From NCBI RefSeq assembly GCF_040144835.1, contig NZ_CP151632.1:1364001-1428000 (forward strand): 64,000 nt of DNA, written 5' to 3'. This document shows, piece after piece, positions 34,918 through 44,446 of this stretch. The translations under genes and the position numbers were made by a program. Under the pieces are notes generated by a model that saw only the letters and a list, made by a program, of their open reading frames with translations, was not told the origin of the DNA and did no database searches. Within the stretch, counting starts at the first letter, position 1. Each line of letters starts with the position of its first letter. This DNA is from Microbacterium sp. LWS13-1.2. GTDB lineage: Bacteria; Actinomycetota; Actinomycetes; Actinomycetales; Microbacteriaceae.

Positions 34918-35511
34918 TCAGACCGAGCGTCGGCCCTCGAACGCCCGGCCCAGCGTGACCTCGTCGGCGTACTCCAGGTCGCCTCCGACGGGAAGGCCCG
35001 ACGCCAGACGGGTGACCGAGATCTCGAGCGTGTGCAGCAGCCGGCTCAGGTAGGTCGCAGTCGCCTCGCCCTCGAGATTCGGGTTCGTGGCGAGGATGAC
35101 CTCCTGCACCGTGCCGTCGGCGAGCCGCTGCATCAGCTGGGTGATGCGCAGGTCGTCCGGACCGATGCCGGCGATCGGGCTGATCGCGCCGCCGAGCACG
35201 TGATAGAGCCCGCGGAACTCCCGCGTGCGCTCGATCGCGGCGACGTCCTTCGCGTCTTCGACGACGCAGATGAGGGTCAGGTTGCGGCGGGGGTCGCGGC
35301 AGATCGAGCAGCGCTCCTGCTCGGAGACGTTGCCGCAGACCTCGCAGAAGCGCACCCTCTCGCGCACGACGCTGAGCAGCTCGGCGAGATGCGACACGTC
35401 GAAGTTGGGCGTCTGCAGGATGTGGAAGGCGATGCGCTGCGCCGACTTCGGGCCGATCCCGGGCAGGCGGCCGAATTCGTCGATGAGATCTTGGACGATG
35501 CCGTCGTACAT
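34918..35511 (-). CDS. recR: Recombination mediator protein RecR
   Basis: 197 residues. N-terminal helix-hairpin-helix ([24 protein letters not shown]), C4 zinc finger [16 protein letters not shown], Toprim domain ([16 protein letters not shown]). RecR with RecO and RecF loads RecA at gaps. It starts 3 bases after the dnaX stop, the classical dnaX-recR operon. Confidence 0.96.
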   Translation of the reverse strand: MYDGIVQDLIDEFGRLPGIGPKSAQRIAFHILQTPNFDVSHLAELLSVVRERVRFCEVCGNVSEQERCSICRDPRRNLTLICVVEDAKDVAAIERTREFRGLYHVLGGAISPIAGIGPDDLRITQLMQRLADGTVQEVILATNPNLEGEATATYLSRLLHTLEISVTRLASGLPVGGDLEYADEVTLGRAFEGRRSV

Positions 35512-35514
35512 GGG

Positions 35515-37809
35515 CTAGCTGAACCTCGTCGGCGGCTCGTAGGGCTCCTCGCGCACGAAGGTGGCGCCGAGAACCTGGCGCACCACCGCCTCGCCGTAGC
35601 GCTGCACGCCGCCGTTGCGCGTCGTGACCACCGGAGTCAGGGGCGGCGCGACCGTCGGCGGCACCGGGACGTCGGCGACGGCATCCGGCTCGTCTTCGGG
35701 CTCGTCGTCGTCGCGCTCGATCGAGGGGACGACCTCGGTGCGCGGAAGAACGTCTCCCTCGCGCGGGGGCGCCAGGGTCGCGACGCGCGCCATCGAGGTC
35801 GCCGCGTCTTCGGGCTCGTCGTCGACCGCGAACTGGCCGGGCGTCTCGGTCGGCAGCGCCGCCGGCCCCGGGTCGAGCGGCGGGGCGTCGTCGTCGGACG
35901 GGATCGCCGCGACGGCCCAGTCGGTCACGGGGGCGGCCGCAGCCGACGCTGTCGACGCAGCCCCGGATGCCGAGGCGCGGGGCGCCGAGACCAGGCCGCG
36001 CTGGGTGGGACCGGATGCCGACGCACGGGGTCCTGACGAGTTCGAGGGTCGTGCTGCGGCGGGGGCGGCAGGTGCCGTCGCAGGCGTTCGCGGAGCGGCG
36101 GGGGTCTCAGGTGCGGCGGTGCGCGGGGGCGCCTCGCGTGCGGGACCCGTCGGCGAAGGGCTCGCCGGACCGGATCCGGCCGCGCCACCCGGGCCGCCGC
36201 CCGCGTCGTGGCGGGCGATGTACTTCACACGGATGCCGAGCACGGCCAGGATCGCCTGGCGCAGGTCTTCGCTCGGGCCCTTGCCGGCGGCGAGCTGCTT
36301 GAACTTCGCGACGTCGCTCTGGCTCGAGAAGGTGAGCGTGAGCACGTCGTCGTCGAGTGCCGCGATACGTGCGCCGGAGGCGAGCATCCACGACGAGCGA
36401 CTGACGTTCTCGAGCTGACCGAGCACCTGCGGCCAGGCCTGCTGCAGGCGCTCCAGCGTGACCGGTCCCGCGGGAACCGGAGGGGCTTCGACGGGAGCGG
36501 GTGCCGGCGCTGCGGCCGCGGGTGACGGCGTGGGCTCGCTCGGAGACGCGGGCGCCGAGGCCGCAGCAGGACGATCGCTCGTCGCGCCTACCGGCGCCGG
36601 TGCGCTCGACGCGGGCGCAGCCGCCGGCGCGGCAGCAGCGGCGGCCGCCGGCGCCGCGGCAGCCGCAGGCACTGTCGGCCCCGCACTGCCCGCTCCGCGA
36701 GCCAGCACGCGAGCGACCATGAGCTCGAGCTGGAGCCGAGGCGAGGTCGCACCCGTCATGTCGTCGAGGGTCGCGATCACGAGGTCGGCGATGTGCGACA
36801 GGCGCGACGTGCCGAAGGCATCGGCCTGGCGCTGCATGCGGGCGAGGTCTTCCGCCGAGACGCCGCGCAGCACCGCGGCGGCGCCCTGACCGGTCGCCGA
36901 CACGACGATGAGGTCGCGCAGGCGCTCGAGCAGGTCGTCGACGAACCGGCGTGGGTCCTGGCCCGTCTGCACGACCCGGTCGACCGCGGCGAACGCGGCC
37001 GCCGCGTCGGAGGCGGCGAACGCGTCGACCACCTCGTCGAGCAGCTCGGCGTGGGTGTAGCCGAGCAGCGCGACGGCGCGGGCGTACGTCACGAGAATGG
37101 TCCCTGAGCCTGCCGAAGGGTCGGACCCGGCGATGAGCTGGTCGAGCAGCGACAGCGTGTCTCGCGGCGACCCGCCGCCCGCACGCACGACGAGCGGCAG
37201 CACGCCCTTCTCCACCTCGACGCCCTCCTGCCCGCAGAGCTGCTCGACGTACTCGAGCATGGCCGCGGGCGGCACGAGGCGGAACGGATAGTGGTGCGTG
37301 CGCGAGCGGATCGTGCCGATGACCTTCTCGGGCTCGGTCGTCGCGAAGATGAACTTGACGTGGTCGGGCGGCTCTTCGACGAGCTTGAGCAGGGCGTTGA
37401 AGCCCTGCGGCGTGACCATGTGGGCCTCGTCGAGGATGAAGATCTTGAAGCGGTCGCGCGCGGGGGCGAACACGGCGCGCTCGCGCAGGTCGCGGGCGTC
37501 GTCGACGCCATTGTGGCTCGCGGCGTCGATCTCGACGACGTCGAGCGAGCCGCCACCGCCGCGCCCCAGCTCGACGCAGCTGTCGCAGGTGCCGCAGGGC
37601 GTGTCGGTCGGCCCCTGCGCGCAGTTGAGACAGCGCGCCAGGATGCGGGCCGACGTCGTCTTGCCGCACCCGCGCGGGCCGGAGAACAGGTAGGCGTGCC
37701 CGACCCGGTCGCTGCGCAGCGCCGTCATCAGGGGTTCGGTGACCTGCGACTGCCCGATCATCTCGCCGAACGACTCGGGCCGGTAGCGGCGGTAGAGGGC
37801 GGTGGTCAC
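35515..37809 (-). CDS. dnaX: DNA polymerase III gamma/tau subunit
   Basis: 764-residue clamp-loader ATPase. Walker A GPRGCGKT (44-51), zinc cluster Cys60, 63, 72, 75, 78, Walker B region FILDEAH (124-130), sensor 1 ATTEP, sensor 2 GGGSPRD. The C-terminal third is Pro/Ala-rich with a short tau-like end. Residues 229-238 (SDPSAGSGTI) are encoded by a copy of a dispersed repeat, so the gene carries an in-frame insertion. The GTG start lies 6 nt after TAGGCT. No frameshift slippery run is evident to me. Confidence 0.95.
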   Translation of the reverse strand: MTTALYRRYRPESFGEMIGQSQVTEPLMTALRSDRVGHAYLFSGPRGCGKTTSARILARCLNCAQGPTDTPCGTCDSCVELGRGGGGSLDVVEIDAASHNGVDDARDLRERAVFAPARDRFKIFILDEAHMVTPQGFNALLKLVEEPPDHVKFIFATTEPEKVIGTIRSRTHHYPFRLVPPAAMLEYVEQLCGQEGVEVEKGVLPLVVRAGGGSPRDTLSLLDQLIAGSDPSAGSGTILVTYARAVALLGYTHAELLDEVVDAFAASDAAAAFAAVDRVVQTGQDPRRFVDDLLERLRDLIVVSATGQGAAAVLRGVSAEDLARMQRQADAFGTSRLSHIADLVIATLDDMTGATSPRLQLELMVARVLARGAGSAGPTVPAAAAAPAAAAAAAPAAAPASSAPAPVGATSDRPAAASAPASPSEPTPSPAAAAPAPAPVEAPPVPAGPVTLERLQQAWPQVLGQLENVSRSSWMLASGARIAALDDDVLTLTFSSQSDVAKFKQLAAGKGPSEDLRQAILAVLGIRVKYIARHDAGGGPGGAAGSGPASPSPTGPAREAPPRTAAPETPAAPRTPATAPAAPAAARPSNSSGPRASASGPTQRGLVSAPRASASGAASTASAAAAPVTDWAVAAIPSDDDAPPLDPGPAALPTETPGQFAVDDEPEDAATSMARVATLAPPREGDVLPRTEVVPSIERDDDEPEDEPDAVADVPVPPTVAPPLTPVVTTRNGGVQRYGEAVVRQVLGATFVREEPYEPPTRFS
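37099..37127. repeat. REP-like dispersed repeat inside dnaX
   Basis: GGTCCCTGAGCCTGCCGAAG and following GGTC, closed by GGACC so that GGTCC...GGACC form short arms. This word is a common intergenic repeat in many high-GC bacteria (from memory); here it is in frame between LLDQLIAG and the LVTYARAVALLG helix of dnaX. Confidence 0.75.
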
Positions 37810-37815
37810 TCCCCC

Positions 37816-37821
37816 AGCCTA
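37816..37821 (-). promoter_or_regulatory. -10 element for dnaX
   Basis: TAGGCT on the minus strand, 6-nt spacer GGGGGA to the GTG. The spacer is purine-rich but too close to act as a normal ribosome binding site. Confidence 0.5.
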
Positions 37822-37863
37822 CGGCGTGACGCCGACATCGCGGTGGCCGCTCCCGCGGCCTGC

Positions 37864-37869
37864 TAGATT
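37864..37869 (+). promoter_or_regulatory. -10 element of the thiamine operon
   Basis: TAGATT ending about 11 bases before the TPP aptamer, placing the transcript start just upstream of the aptamer. Confidence 0.5.
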
Positions 37870-37879
37870 GCTCGGCAGT

Positions 37880-37950
37880 GACACGGGGTGCCCGCGCGAC
37901 GGGCTGAGAACACACCCGTCGAACCTGATCTCGATCATGCGAGCGAAGGG
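37880..37950 (+). ncRNA. TPP riboswitch (THI element)
   Basis: Conserved aptamer elements in order: GGGGTGCCC, the invariant CTGAGA (37904-37909), an ACCCGTCGAACCTGATC segment (ACCTGATC at 37923-37930) and the closing GCGAGCGAAGGGA. The thiM start is only 9 bases further on, and the ribosome binding site GAAGGGA is within the closing strand, so control is probably at translation initiation. High thiamine diphosphate should turn off thiM-thiE-thiD. Confidence 0.95.
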
Positions 37951-37958
37951 ATGTCGCG

Positions 37959-38777
37959 ATGAACGCGCGCACCGAACCCCACCTGTCCGCCCTCTCCCCC
38001 GCCGCCGCGCTGACGGCGCTGCGGGAGGCCTCACCCCTGGTGCAGTGCATCACCAATGCGGTGGTGACGAACTTCACCGCCAACGCCCTCCTCGCCGTCG
38101 GCGCGGCCCCGGCGATGTGCGACATCCCCGGTGAGGCAGGGCTGTTCGCAGGCGTCGCAGACGGCGTGCTTGTCAACCTCGGCACCCCGACCGCGGAGCA
38201 GCGCGATGCCGCCCGCGAGGCCGTGCGTCACACGTCGCGGTGGGTGCTCGACCCCGTCGCGGTCGGTGTGCTCCCGGTGCGCACGGCTCTCGCGGCCGAG
38301 CTGATCGATCACCGACCGACGATCATCCGCGGCAACGCCTCCGAGATCCTGGCGCTGGCAGGCGCGGGCGCCGGCGGTCGCGGTGTCGACGCGACGGACG
38401 GGACGGATGCCGCGGCCGGCGCCGCGCGATCGCTCGCGTTGCGCACCGGCGGCGTGGTCGCCGTGTCCGGCCCGGTCGATCTCGTCACCGACGGCGAGCG
38501 GGTCGTGCGGATCCATGGCGGCGACGCGCTCCTCACCCGCGTCACCGGCGGCGGCTGCTCGCTCGGCGCGGTGATGGCCGCGCTGCTCGGTGTGTGCGCC
38601 CCGCTGGAGGCGGCGGTGGCGGCATCCGCCCTCTACGCGGTCGCCTCGGAACGGGCCGCGGCGCGGTCGGAGGGGCCGGGGTCTTTCGCCGTGGCGTTCC
38701 TCGATGCGCTCGACGCCGTGGTGGCGGCGCCCGCCGACCTCGATGCACGCGTCGCCGACGCGCTCGCGGCTCGATGA
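37959..38777 (+). CDS. thiM: Hydroxyethylthiazole kinase
   Basis: 272 residues. It phosphorylates the thiazole salvage product 4-methyl-5-hydroxyethylthiazole. Seen: [26 protein letters not shown], the WVLDPVAVG and [12 protein letters not shown] segments, and the anion hole/catalytic region [19 protein letters not shown]. First gene after the TPP riboswitch; its stop overlaps the thiE start as ATGA. Confidence 0.95.
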   Translation: MNARTEPHLSALSPAAALTALREASPLVQCITNAVVTNFTANALLAVGAAPAMCDIPGEAGLFAGVADGVLVNLGTPTAEQRDAAREAVRHTSRWVLDPVAVGVLPVRTALAAELIDHRPTIIRGNASEILALAGAGAGGRGVDATDGTDAAAGAARSLALRTGGVVAVSGPVDLVTDGERVVRIHGGDALLTRVTGGGCSLGAVMAALLGVCAPLEAAVAASALYAVASERAAARSEGPGSFAVAFLDALDAVVAAPADLDARVADALAAR

Positions 38778-39451
38778 TCCGCGCCGCGCGCCTCGCGGTG
38801 CATCTCGTGACCGACGACCGCGTGCCGTTCGACCGGCTGGTCGACGTCGTCGACGCCGCAGTCGGCGCCGGAGTCGACGTCGTGCAGCTGCGCGCCAAGT
38901 CCATCAGCGCGCGCGAGCTGCTGCGGCAGGCGGTGGCGATGTCGGACGTCATCGACCGCCGCTGCCTGCTCCTGCTCAACGACCGCGTCGACGTCGCCGT
39001 CGCCGCGCGCGAGGCGGGGGCGCTCGTCGACGGCGTCCACCTCGGCCAGGCCGACGTGCCGCCCGAGACGGCGCGACGCCTGCTCGGCGCGCACGCCGTC
39101 ATCGGATGGACGGCGAACTCGCCGGAGCACCGGGTCGCGGCATCCGCTCTGCGTTCCGGCACGGTCGACTACCTCGGAGTCGGGGTGATCCGGCCGACCT
39201 CGACCAAGCCCGACCACCCGCCGGCGCTCGGCATCGACGGCTTCGCGGCGTTCGCGACGAGCACGACCGTGCCCTGCGTCGCGATCGGCGGAGTGCGCCT
39301 GAGCGACGTCGCACCGCTGCGGGAAGCCGGCGCAGCGGGTATCGCGGTGATCTCGGCCATCTGCGGCGCCGACGATCCCGCAGCGGCGTCGCGCGCTTTC
39401 CGCAGCGCCGCCGACGTGCTCGCGCTCGAGGCCGAGGGGGTCGCTCGGTGA
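38774..39451 (+). CDS. thiE: Thiamine-phosphate synthase
   Basis: 225 residues. It joins the HMP-PP pyrimidine to thiazole phosphate to give thiamine phosphate. TIM-barrel motifs [28 protein letters not shown], the phosphate site [18 protein letters not shown] and VAIGGV. In many ThiE the motif is GPxxxTxTK; here IRPTSTK is a close variant. Overlaps both neighbours by 4 bases, so the operon is tightly coupled. Confidence 0.94.
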   Translation: MIRAARLAVHLVTDDRVPFDRLVDVVDAAVGAGVDVVQLRAKSISARELLRQAVAMSDVIDRRCLLLLNDRVDVAVAAREAGALVDGVHLGQADVPPETARRLLGAHAVIGWTANSPEHRVAASALRSGTVDYLGVGVIRPTSTKPDHPPALGIDGFAAFATSTTVPCVAIGGVRLSDVAPLREAGAAGIAVISAICGADDPAAASRAFRSAADVLALEAEGVAR

Positions 39452-40983
39452 GCGACGTGTCCGTCGCGCAGACCGTGACGGCGCCGCATCGCCCGCAGGC
39501 GATCCCGCGCGTGCTGAGCATCGCCGGCACCGACCCGACGGGCGGCGCGGGCATCCAGGCCGATCTCAAGTCCATCGGCGCACTCGGCGGCTACGGCATG
39601 GCGGTGGTGACCGCCCTCGTCGCGCAGAACACGCACGGCGTGCGCGAGGTGCACGTGCCGCCGACGGCGTTCCTCGCCGCGCAGCTCGACGCCGTATCGG
39701 ATGACGTCCAGATCGATGCGGTGAAGATCGGGATGCTGCAGTCGGCCGAGATCATCGAGACCGTGCGGGAGTGGCTCGCCCGCGTGCGCCCGCCGGTCGT
39801 CGTGCTCGACCCGGTCATGGTGGCGACCAGCGGCGATCGGCTGCTCGACCCCGCCGCCGAGGACGCGCTGCGCACGCTCGCGACCGCGGTGGACCTCATC
39901 ACCCCGAACCTCGCGGAGCTGGCCGTGCTCGTCCGGCGCCCACGAGCGACGGCATGGGAGCAGGCTCTCGACGACGCGTGGGCTCTCGCGAGCGCGACGG
40001 GAACGGCCGTGCTGCTCAAGGGCGGGCATCTCGACGGCGCGGACTGCCCCGATGCGGTCGTCGCGGCCGACGGCGCGGTCCACGAGGTCGGCGGCACCCG
40101 CGTCGCAACCCGGAACACCCACGGCACCGGCTGCTCGCTCTCGTCGGCGATGGCGACCCTGCGCGCGGGCGGTGCGGCCTGGCCCGACGCATTGGTGCGC
40201 GCGAAGACGTGGCTCACCGGCGCACTCGCACACGCCGATGCCCTGGGTGTGGGTGGAGGCAACGGCCCGATCGACCACTTCCACGAACAGCGGGTCGCGG
40301 CTGAGCCCACGCGGCCGGAGGCTCCGCGCGACGCGCCGGCGGTGCGTGGCGGGGCCGTGGGGAGCGCCCCCGCCGCCTCTTGGGCGGCGCAGGTGTGGGA
40401 TGCCGCGGCCGCCGTGCGCGCCGACGTCGACGCCCTCGCCTTCGTCCGAGGGCTGGCCGACGGCAGCCTGCCGCGCGCGACGTTCCTGCGCTACCTCGCC
40501 CAGGACGCGCTCTACCTCGGCGAGTACTCCCGCGTGCTGGCGAAGGCGAGCGCGCTCGCGCCGACCTCCGCGGAGCAGGCGTTCTGGGCACGCGCGGCCG
40601 AGTCCTCGATCGTCGAGGAGAGGCGGCTGCATGAGTCGCATCTCGGGTCGCCCCCCGACGCGCCCGCACCGCAGACCCTGGCCTACACGAACCACCTGCA
40701 CGCCTCGGCGCGGTCATACGGCGAGCTCGTCGCCGCGCTGCTGCCGTGCTTCTGGCTGTACACCGACCTCGGCGTCCGTCTGGCGGCCTGGCGCCATGAC
40801 GCGCACCCGTACGACGACTGGCTCGCGATGTACGGCGACCCCGCCTTCACGGCCGCGACCGCGCGGGCGGCCGACATCGCCGACGCAGCGGCGCGGGAGG
40901 CCGGACCGCACGAGCGGGCGCGCATGAGCGCTGCGTTCGCCCGCTCGATGGAGCACGAACTGGAGTTCTTCGCCCGCGCGTGA
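39448..40983 (+). CDS. thiD: ThiD-TenA fusion: HMP/HMP-P kinase with thiaminase II-like domain
   Basis: 511 residues in two enzymes. Residues about 22-275 are ThiD (VLSIAGTDPTGGAGIQADLKSIGALGGYGMAVVTALVAQNTHGV; catalytic region NTHGTGCSLSSAMAT), which phosphorylates hydroxymethylpyrimidine twice. A Pro/Ala linker leads to a TenA domain (about 305-511: YLAQDALYLGEYSRVLAKAS, LLPCFWLYTDLG with Cys434, and a terminal Glu in HELEFFARA). The Cys places it in the TenA_C group that hydrolyses aminopyrimidine salvage products or thiamine. The GTG start overlaps the thiE stop. The fusion links salvage of the pyrimidine directly to its activation. Confidence 0.93.
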   Translation: MSDVSVAQTVTAPHRPQAIPRVLSIAGTDPTGGAGIQADLKSIGALGGYGMAVVTALVAQNTHGVREVHVPPTAFLAAQLDAVSDDVQIDAVKIGMLQSAEIIETVREWLARVRPPVVVLDPVMVATSGDRLLDPAAEDALRTLATAVDLITPNLAELAVLVRRPRATAWEQALDDAWALASATGTAVLLKGGHLDGADCPDAVVAADGAVHEVGGTRVATRNTHGTGCSLSSAMATLRAGGAAWPDALVRAKTWLTGALAHADALGVGGGNGPIDHFHEQRVAAEPTRPEAPRDAPAVRGGAVGSAPAASWAAQVWDAAAAVRADVDALAFVRGLADGSLPRATFLRYLAQDALYLGEYSRVLAKASALAPTSAEQAFWARAAESSIVEERRLHESHLGSPPDAPAPQTLAYTNHLHASARSYGELVAALLPCFWLYTDLGVRLAAWRHDAHPYDDWLAMYGDPAFTAATARAADIADAAAREAGPHERARMSAAFARSMEHELEFFARA

Positions 40984-41017
40984 TGCGTCCGGCCCGCCGC
41001 GCACTCGCCCGAGAGCA

Positions 41018-41086
41018 GGAGATCCGGCGGAGACAGGACGGATCGGCTCGGATCGTCCCGTTCTCGCCGTATCTCCGGTGCTCGCG
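41018..41086. terminator. Imperfect long palindrome between convergent thiD-tenA and GH65 genes
   Basis: Arms GGAGAT(N)CGGCG...AGA...GGACG.ATC and their complement pair with several mismatches around a GGCTC centre. Likely a two-way terminator; it also shares the AGGACG element of the 72-bp palindrome family. Confidence 0.55.
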
Positions 41087-41092
41087 AGACCG

Positions 41093-43618
41093 TCAGACGT
41101 CCGCCCCGTGCTCGACGTCCGCCGCTCCCACGATGATCGGGATCGTCGAGGTGACGGTGGGCACGGACGCCGACAGCAGGGAGCCGTCCTCGCGGCGGGC
41201 GTCGCCGAGCTCGCGCAGCGACGGGCGCCCGGCGATGACGGGTCCCTGCCCGTCGAGAGCGGCCACTACCTCTTCGCCCGGGCCGACGACGTAGCCGACG
41301 CCGCGCACGCTGAAGCCGACGGGGTCGCCCTCCATCGCGCGCACGCGCAGCTCGTCGCGGGTTACGGTGACGAGCAGGCGCGTGCCGTGCCAGTGCAGCA
41401 CGAACTCGAGCGAGGGCCACGCCTCGGGCAGCCGCGGGTCGAAGGACAGCTCGCCGAAGTGGTCGCGCATGCCTCCGAAGCCCGAGACCAACGCCGTCCA
41501 CACGCCGCCGGCAGACGCGACGTGCACGCCGTCGGCGGCGTTGTGGTGCAGGTCGCCGAGGTCGACGAAGATCGACTCGCGGAAGTACTCGAGCGCCAGG
41601 TCCTGGTAGCCGACCTCCGCCGCGAGGATCGCCTGCACGACCGCCGACAGCGTCGAGTCGCCCGTGGTCAGCGGGTCGTAGTACTCGAAGTCGGCGAGCT
41701 TGTCCTCGTCGGAGAAGTGGTTGCCCTGCAGGAACAGCGCCAGCACCACGTCCGCCTGCTTCAGCACCTGATAGCGGTAGATCACCAGCGGGTGGAAGTG
41801 CAGCAGCAGCGGCCGCTTGTCGGGCGGCGTGTTCTCGAGGTCCCAGATCTCCCGCTCGAGGAACACGTGATCCTGCGGGTGGATGCCGAGGCTCGGGCTG
41901 AACGGGATGTGCATGGCCTCCGCGGCCCGCTCCCACGCCTCGGGCTCGCCGGGCTCCAGGGCGAGGCGGTCCACCATCTGCCGGTAGACCTCGCCGTCGA
42001 CCTCGGCCATCTCGCGCACCGTGCGCGCGGCGAAGCGGAGGTTGAACCGCGCCATGACGTTCGTGAACAGGTTGTCGTTCACGACGGTGGTGTACTCGTC
42101 GGGCCCGGTGACGCCGTGAATGTGGAAGGTGTCTCCTTCGCCGTCGATCATGCCGTCGCTCGAGCGCCAGAAGCCGAGGGTCGCCCACAGCCGCGCCGTC
42201 TCGACCGCGATGTCGACGCCCTCGCGGAACAGGAACTCTTCGTCGCCGGTGGCACGGACGTACTTCGCGAGGGCGAAGCTCACGTCGGCGTTGATGTGGT
42301 ACTGCGCGGTGCCGGCCGCATAGTAGGCCGACGCTTCTTCGCCGTTGATGGTGCGCCAGGGGAACAGGGCACCGGCCTCGTTCAGCTGGAACGCGCGACG
42401 GCGCGCGGCGGGCAGCATGAGGTACCGCATGCGCAGTGCGTTACGGGCCCACAGCGGCGTCGTGTACGCGAGGAACGGGAGCACGTAGATCTCGGTGTCC
42501 CAGAAGTAGTGCCCCGAGTAGCCCGAGCCCGTCATGCCTTTCGCCGGCACGCCGAGGCCATCCGCCCGGGCGGTGGCCTGCGCGAGCTGGAACAGGCACC
42601 AGCGCGTGGCCTGCTGCAGGTCGGCGTGCCCGGCGATCCGCACGTCCGAGCGCTCCCAGAACGCGTCGAGCCAGGACCGCTGCCGCGTGCGGATGGCGTC
42701 GACGCCCTCGCTCAGCGCCCGGTCGAGGGTGCGCCGGCAGCGGTCCACCAGTTCCCGCGCTGGAACGCCGCGCGAGGTGTGGTAGCTGACGAGCTTGGTG
42801 ACACGGATCGGCACGCCGGCCTTGGCCTGCACGCGGAAGACGTTCTTCGCGATGTCGGGTTCGATGAGCGTGCGCGACGTGTACTCGTTCTCGGTGTCGA
42901 CGAGATGATCGGCGACGACGGCGATGGTCATCCCGGAGTCGGTGACGCGGTACGACAGCGCCGAGCGCAGCTTGTCCTGCCAGTACTCCTGCGGCTGCAG
43001 CACGCGCTCGTGGAGCTTCTCGGTCTTGCGGGGGTCGAAGCCGGCCTTGCGCGAAGCGGTGGGGGTGCCGCCGTAGACGTCTTCGCCGTCCTGCCGGTTG
43101 ATGATCTGGCTGGCGATGGTGACGGGAGCGTCGGCGTTCAGCACGGTGACCTCGATCGTCATCAGCGCGAGGTGCTTCTCCTCGAACGACACCAGTCGCT
43201 CCATGCCGATCATGACGTCCTTGCCGGACGGCGTCGTCCACCGCACGTGGCGGCGCAGGATCCCGTCGCGCATGTCGAGCTCCCGCTCGTACTCGCGGAC
43301 GTCGGCGACGTCGAGCGACAGCGGCTCGTCGTCGACGTACACGCGCATGACCTTCGCGTCCGGGGCGTTGATGATCGCCTGTCCGACCTCGGCGAAGCCG
43401 TACGCCTGCTCGGCGTGGCGGATCGGGAACGTCTCGTGGAACCCGTTGATGAACGTGCCGTCCTCGTGCGCGAACCGCCCTTCCGAGTGGTTTCCGCGCA
43501 GGCCGAGATAGCCGTTGCCCACGGCGAACAGCGTCTCGGTGACACCGGAGTCGTCGAGGTCGAACGACGACTCGATCAGCCGCCACTCGTCGACGGGGAA
43601 GCGGTCGCGGTCGATCAT
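41093..43618 (-). CDS. Glycoside hydrolase family 65 disaccharide phosphorylase
   Basis: 841 residues with the GH65 order: N-terminal beta-sandwich (NGYLGLRGNHSEG), (alpha/alpha)6 barrel with FWDTEIYVLPFLAYTTP, the catalytic acid Glu508 in HGVTGPDEYTTVVNDN, phosphate-pocket region QADVVLALF, and C-terminal sheet. GH65 phosphorylases split maltose, trehalose or kojibiose with phosphate to give beta-glucose 1-phosphate. The paired beta-phosphoglucomutase (overlapping start/stop ATGA) would turn that into glucose 6-phosphate; the same pair occurs as Rv3400-Rv3401 in M. tuberculosis (recalled). Exact disaccharide unknown. Confidence 0.92.
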   Translation of the reverse strand: MIDRDRFPVDEWRLIESSFDLDDSGVTETLFAVGNGYLGLRGNHSEGRFAHEDGTFINGFHETFPIRHAEQAYGFAEVGQAIINAPDAKVMRVYVDDEPLSLDVADVREYERELDMRDGILRRHVRWTTPSGKDVMIGMERLVSFEEKHLALMTIEVTVLNADAPVTIASQIINRQDGEDVYGGTPTASRKAGFDPRKTEKLHERVLQPQEYWQDKLRSALSYRVTDSGMTIAVVADHLVDTENEYTSRTLIEPDIAKNVFRVQAKAGVPIRVTKLVSYHTSRGVPARELVDRCRRTLDRALSEGVDAIRTRQRSWLDAFWERSDVRIAGHADLQQATRWCLFQLAQATARADGLGVPAKGMTGSGYSGHYFWDTEIYVLPFLAYTTPLWARNALRMRYLMLPAARRRAFQLNEAGALFPWRTINGEEASAYYAAGTAQYHINADVSFALAKYVRATGDEEFLFREGVDIAVETARLWATLGFWRSSDGMIDGEGDTFHIHGVTGPDEYTTVVNDNLFTNVMARFNLRFAARTVREMAEVDGEVYRQMVDRLALEPGEPEAWERAAEAMHIPFSPSLGIHPQDHVFLEREIWDLENTPPDKRPLLLHFHPLVIYRYQVLKQADVVLALFLQGNHFSDEDKLADFEYYDPLTTGDSTLSAVVQAILAAEVGYQDLALEYFRESIFVDLGDLHHNAADGVHVASAGGVWTALVSGFGGMRDHFGELSFDPRLPEAWPSLEFVLHWHGTRLLVTVTRDELRVRAMEGDPVGFSVRGVGYVVGPGEEVVAALDGQGPVIAGRPSLRELGDARREDGSLLSASVPTVTSTIPIIVGAADVEHGADV

Positions 43619-44346
43619 CGTACGAATTCCTCCAGGTCCTGAACCACGATGTGGGCGCCGGCGTCGATGAGGTCCTGCACCCCGACGCCGCGGTCCACGC
43701 CCACGACGAGTCCGAAGCCGCCGGCCGCCGCCGAGCGCACGCCGCTGATGGCGTCCTCCACCGCGGCGCTGCGGGCGGGCTCGACCTCCAGCATCCGGGC
43801 CGCCTCCACGAACACGTCCGGCGCAGGCTTGGAGGCGAGGTGGTCGCGTTCGGCGATGACGCCGTCCATCACGACAGTGAATCGATCACGGATGCCGGCT
43901 GCCGTCAGCACCTCCTCCGCGTTCTTGGAGCTGGACACCACTGCGACACGGGTGCCGGCATCCGCCAGCGTGTCGAGCAGGCGCAGCGATCCCGGGTAGG
44001 GCGCGATGCCCTCCGCCCGCAGGACGCGCTCGAAGACCGCGTTCTTGCGGTTGCCGATGCCGCACACCGTGTCGGCGGTCGGAGGATCGGACGGATCGCC
44101 CCACGGCACCTCCACGTCGCGCGAGCGCAGCAGGCTGGCCACGCCGTCGTAGCGCTTCTTGCCGTCCAGGTGGTCGAAGTAGTCCCGCTCGGTGTACGGC
44201 GGCGTGATGTCCCACGCGGTGAAGAGCTCCTCGAACATGGTCTGCCACGCGTGCATGTGCACTTCGGCCGTGGGCGTCAGGACGCCGTCCAGATCGAACA
44301 GCACGGCGTCGAAGGCGGTCAGATCGGGCAGGGCGTCGTGGGCCAC
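43615..44346 (-). CDS. Beta-phosphoglucomutase family HAD phosphatase/mutase
   Basis: 243 residues. Motif I VLFDLDGVLTPTAEVHMHAW (nucleophile and acid Asp), motif II VVSSS, Lys in ASKPAPDVF, motif IV VEDAISGVRSAAAGGFGLVVGVDRG. The GTG at 44346 has GGAGG at a good spacing; the upstream frame to 44436 is not needed. Coupled to the GH65 gene, so it probably isomerises beta-glucose 1-phosphate to glucose 6-phosphate. Confidence 0.9.
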   Translation of the reverse strand: MAHDALPDLTAFDAVLFDLDGVLTPTAEVHMHAWQTMFEELFTAWDITPPYTERDYFDHLDGKKRYDGVASLLRSRDVEVPWGDPSDPPTADTVCGIGNRKNAVFERVLRAEGIAPYPGSLRLLDTLADAGTRVAVVSSSKNAEEVLTAAGIRDRFTVVMDGVIAERDHLASKPAPDVFVEAARMLEVEPARSAAVEDAISGVRSAAAGGFGLVVGVDRGVGVQDLIDAGAHIVVQDLEEFVR

Positions 44347-44446
44347 AGAACCTCCGGGGGCGAGTGCGGGTGTGTGTGCTCGGCACTCCGTCGCGCCGCT
44401 CAGCAAGCGTAATGCGGACGGGCGCCCGCTCGACACCCCGAGAGGG

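Noticed and set aside
38968..38990. GCTCAACGACCG word inside thiE as a repeat copy
   Set aside because: It encodes the conserved LLNDRVD motif of ThiE, so the match to the repeat is coincidental.
41078..43642. 854-codon plus-strand open frame
   Set aside because: Antisense to the GH65 phosphorylase, whose catalytic motifs are intact.
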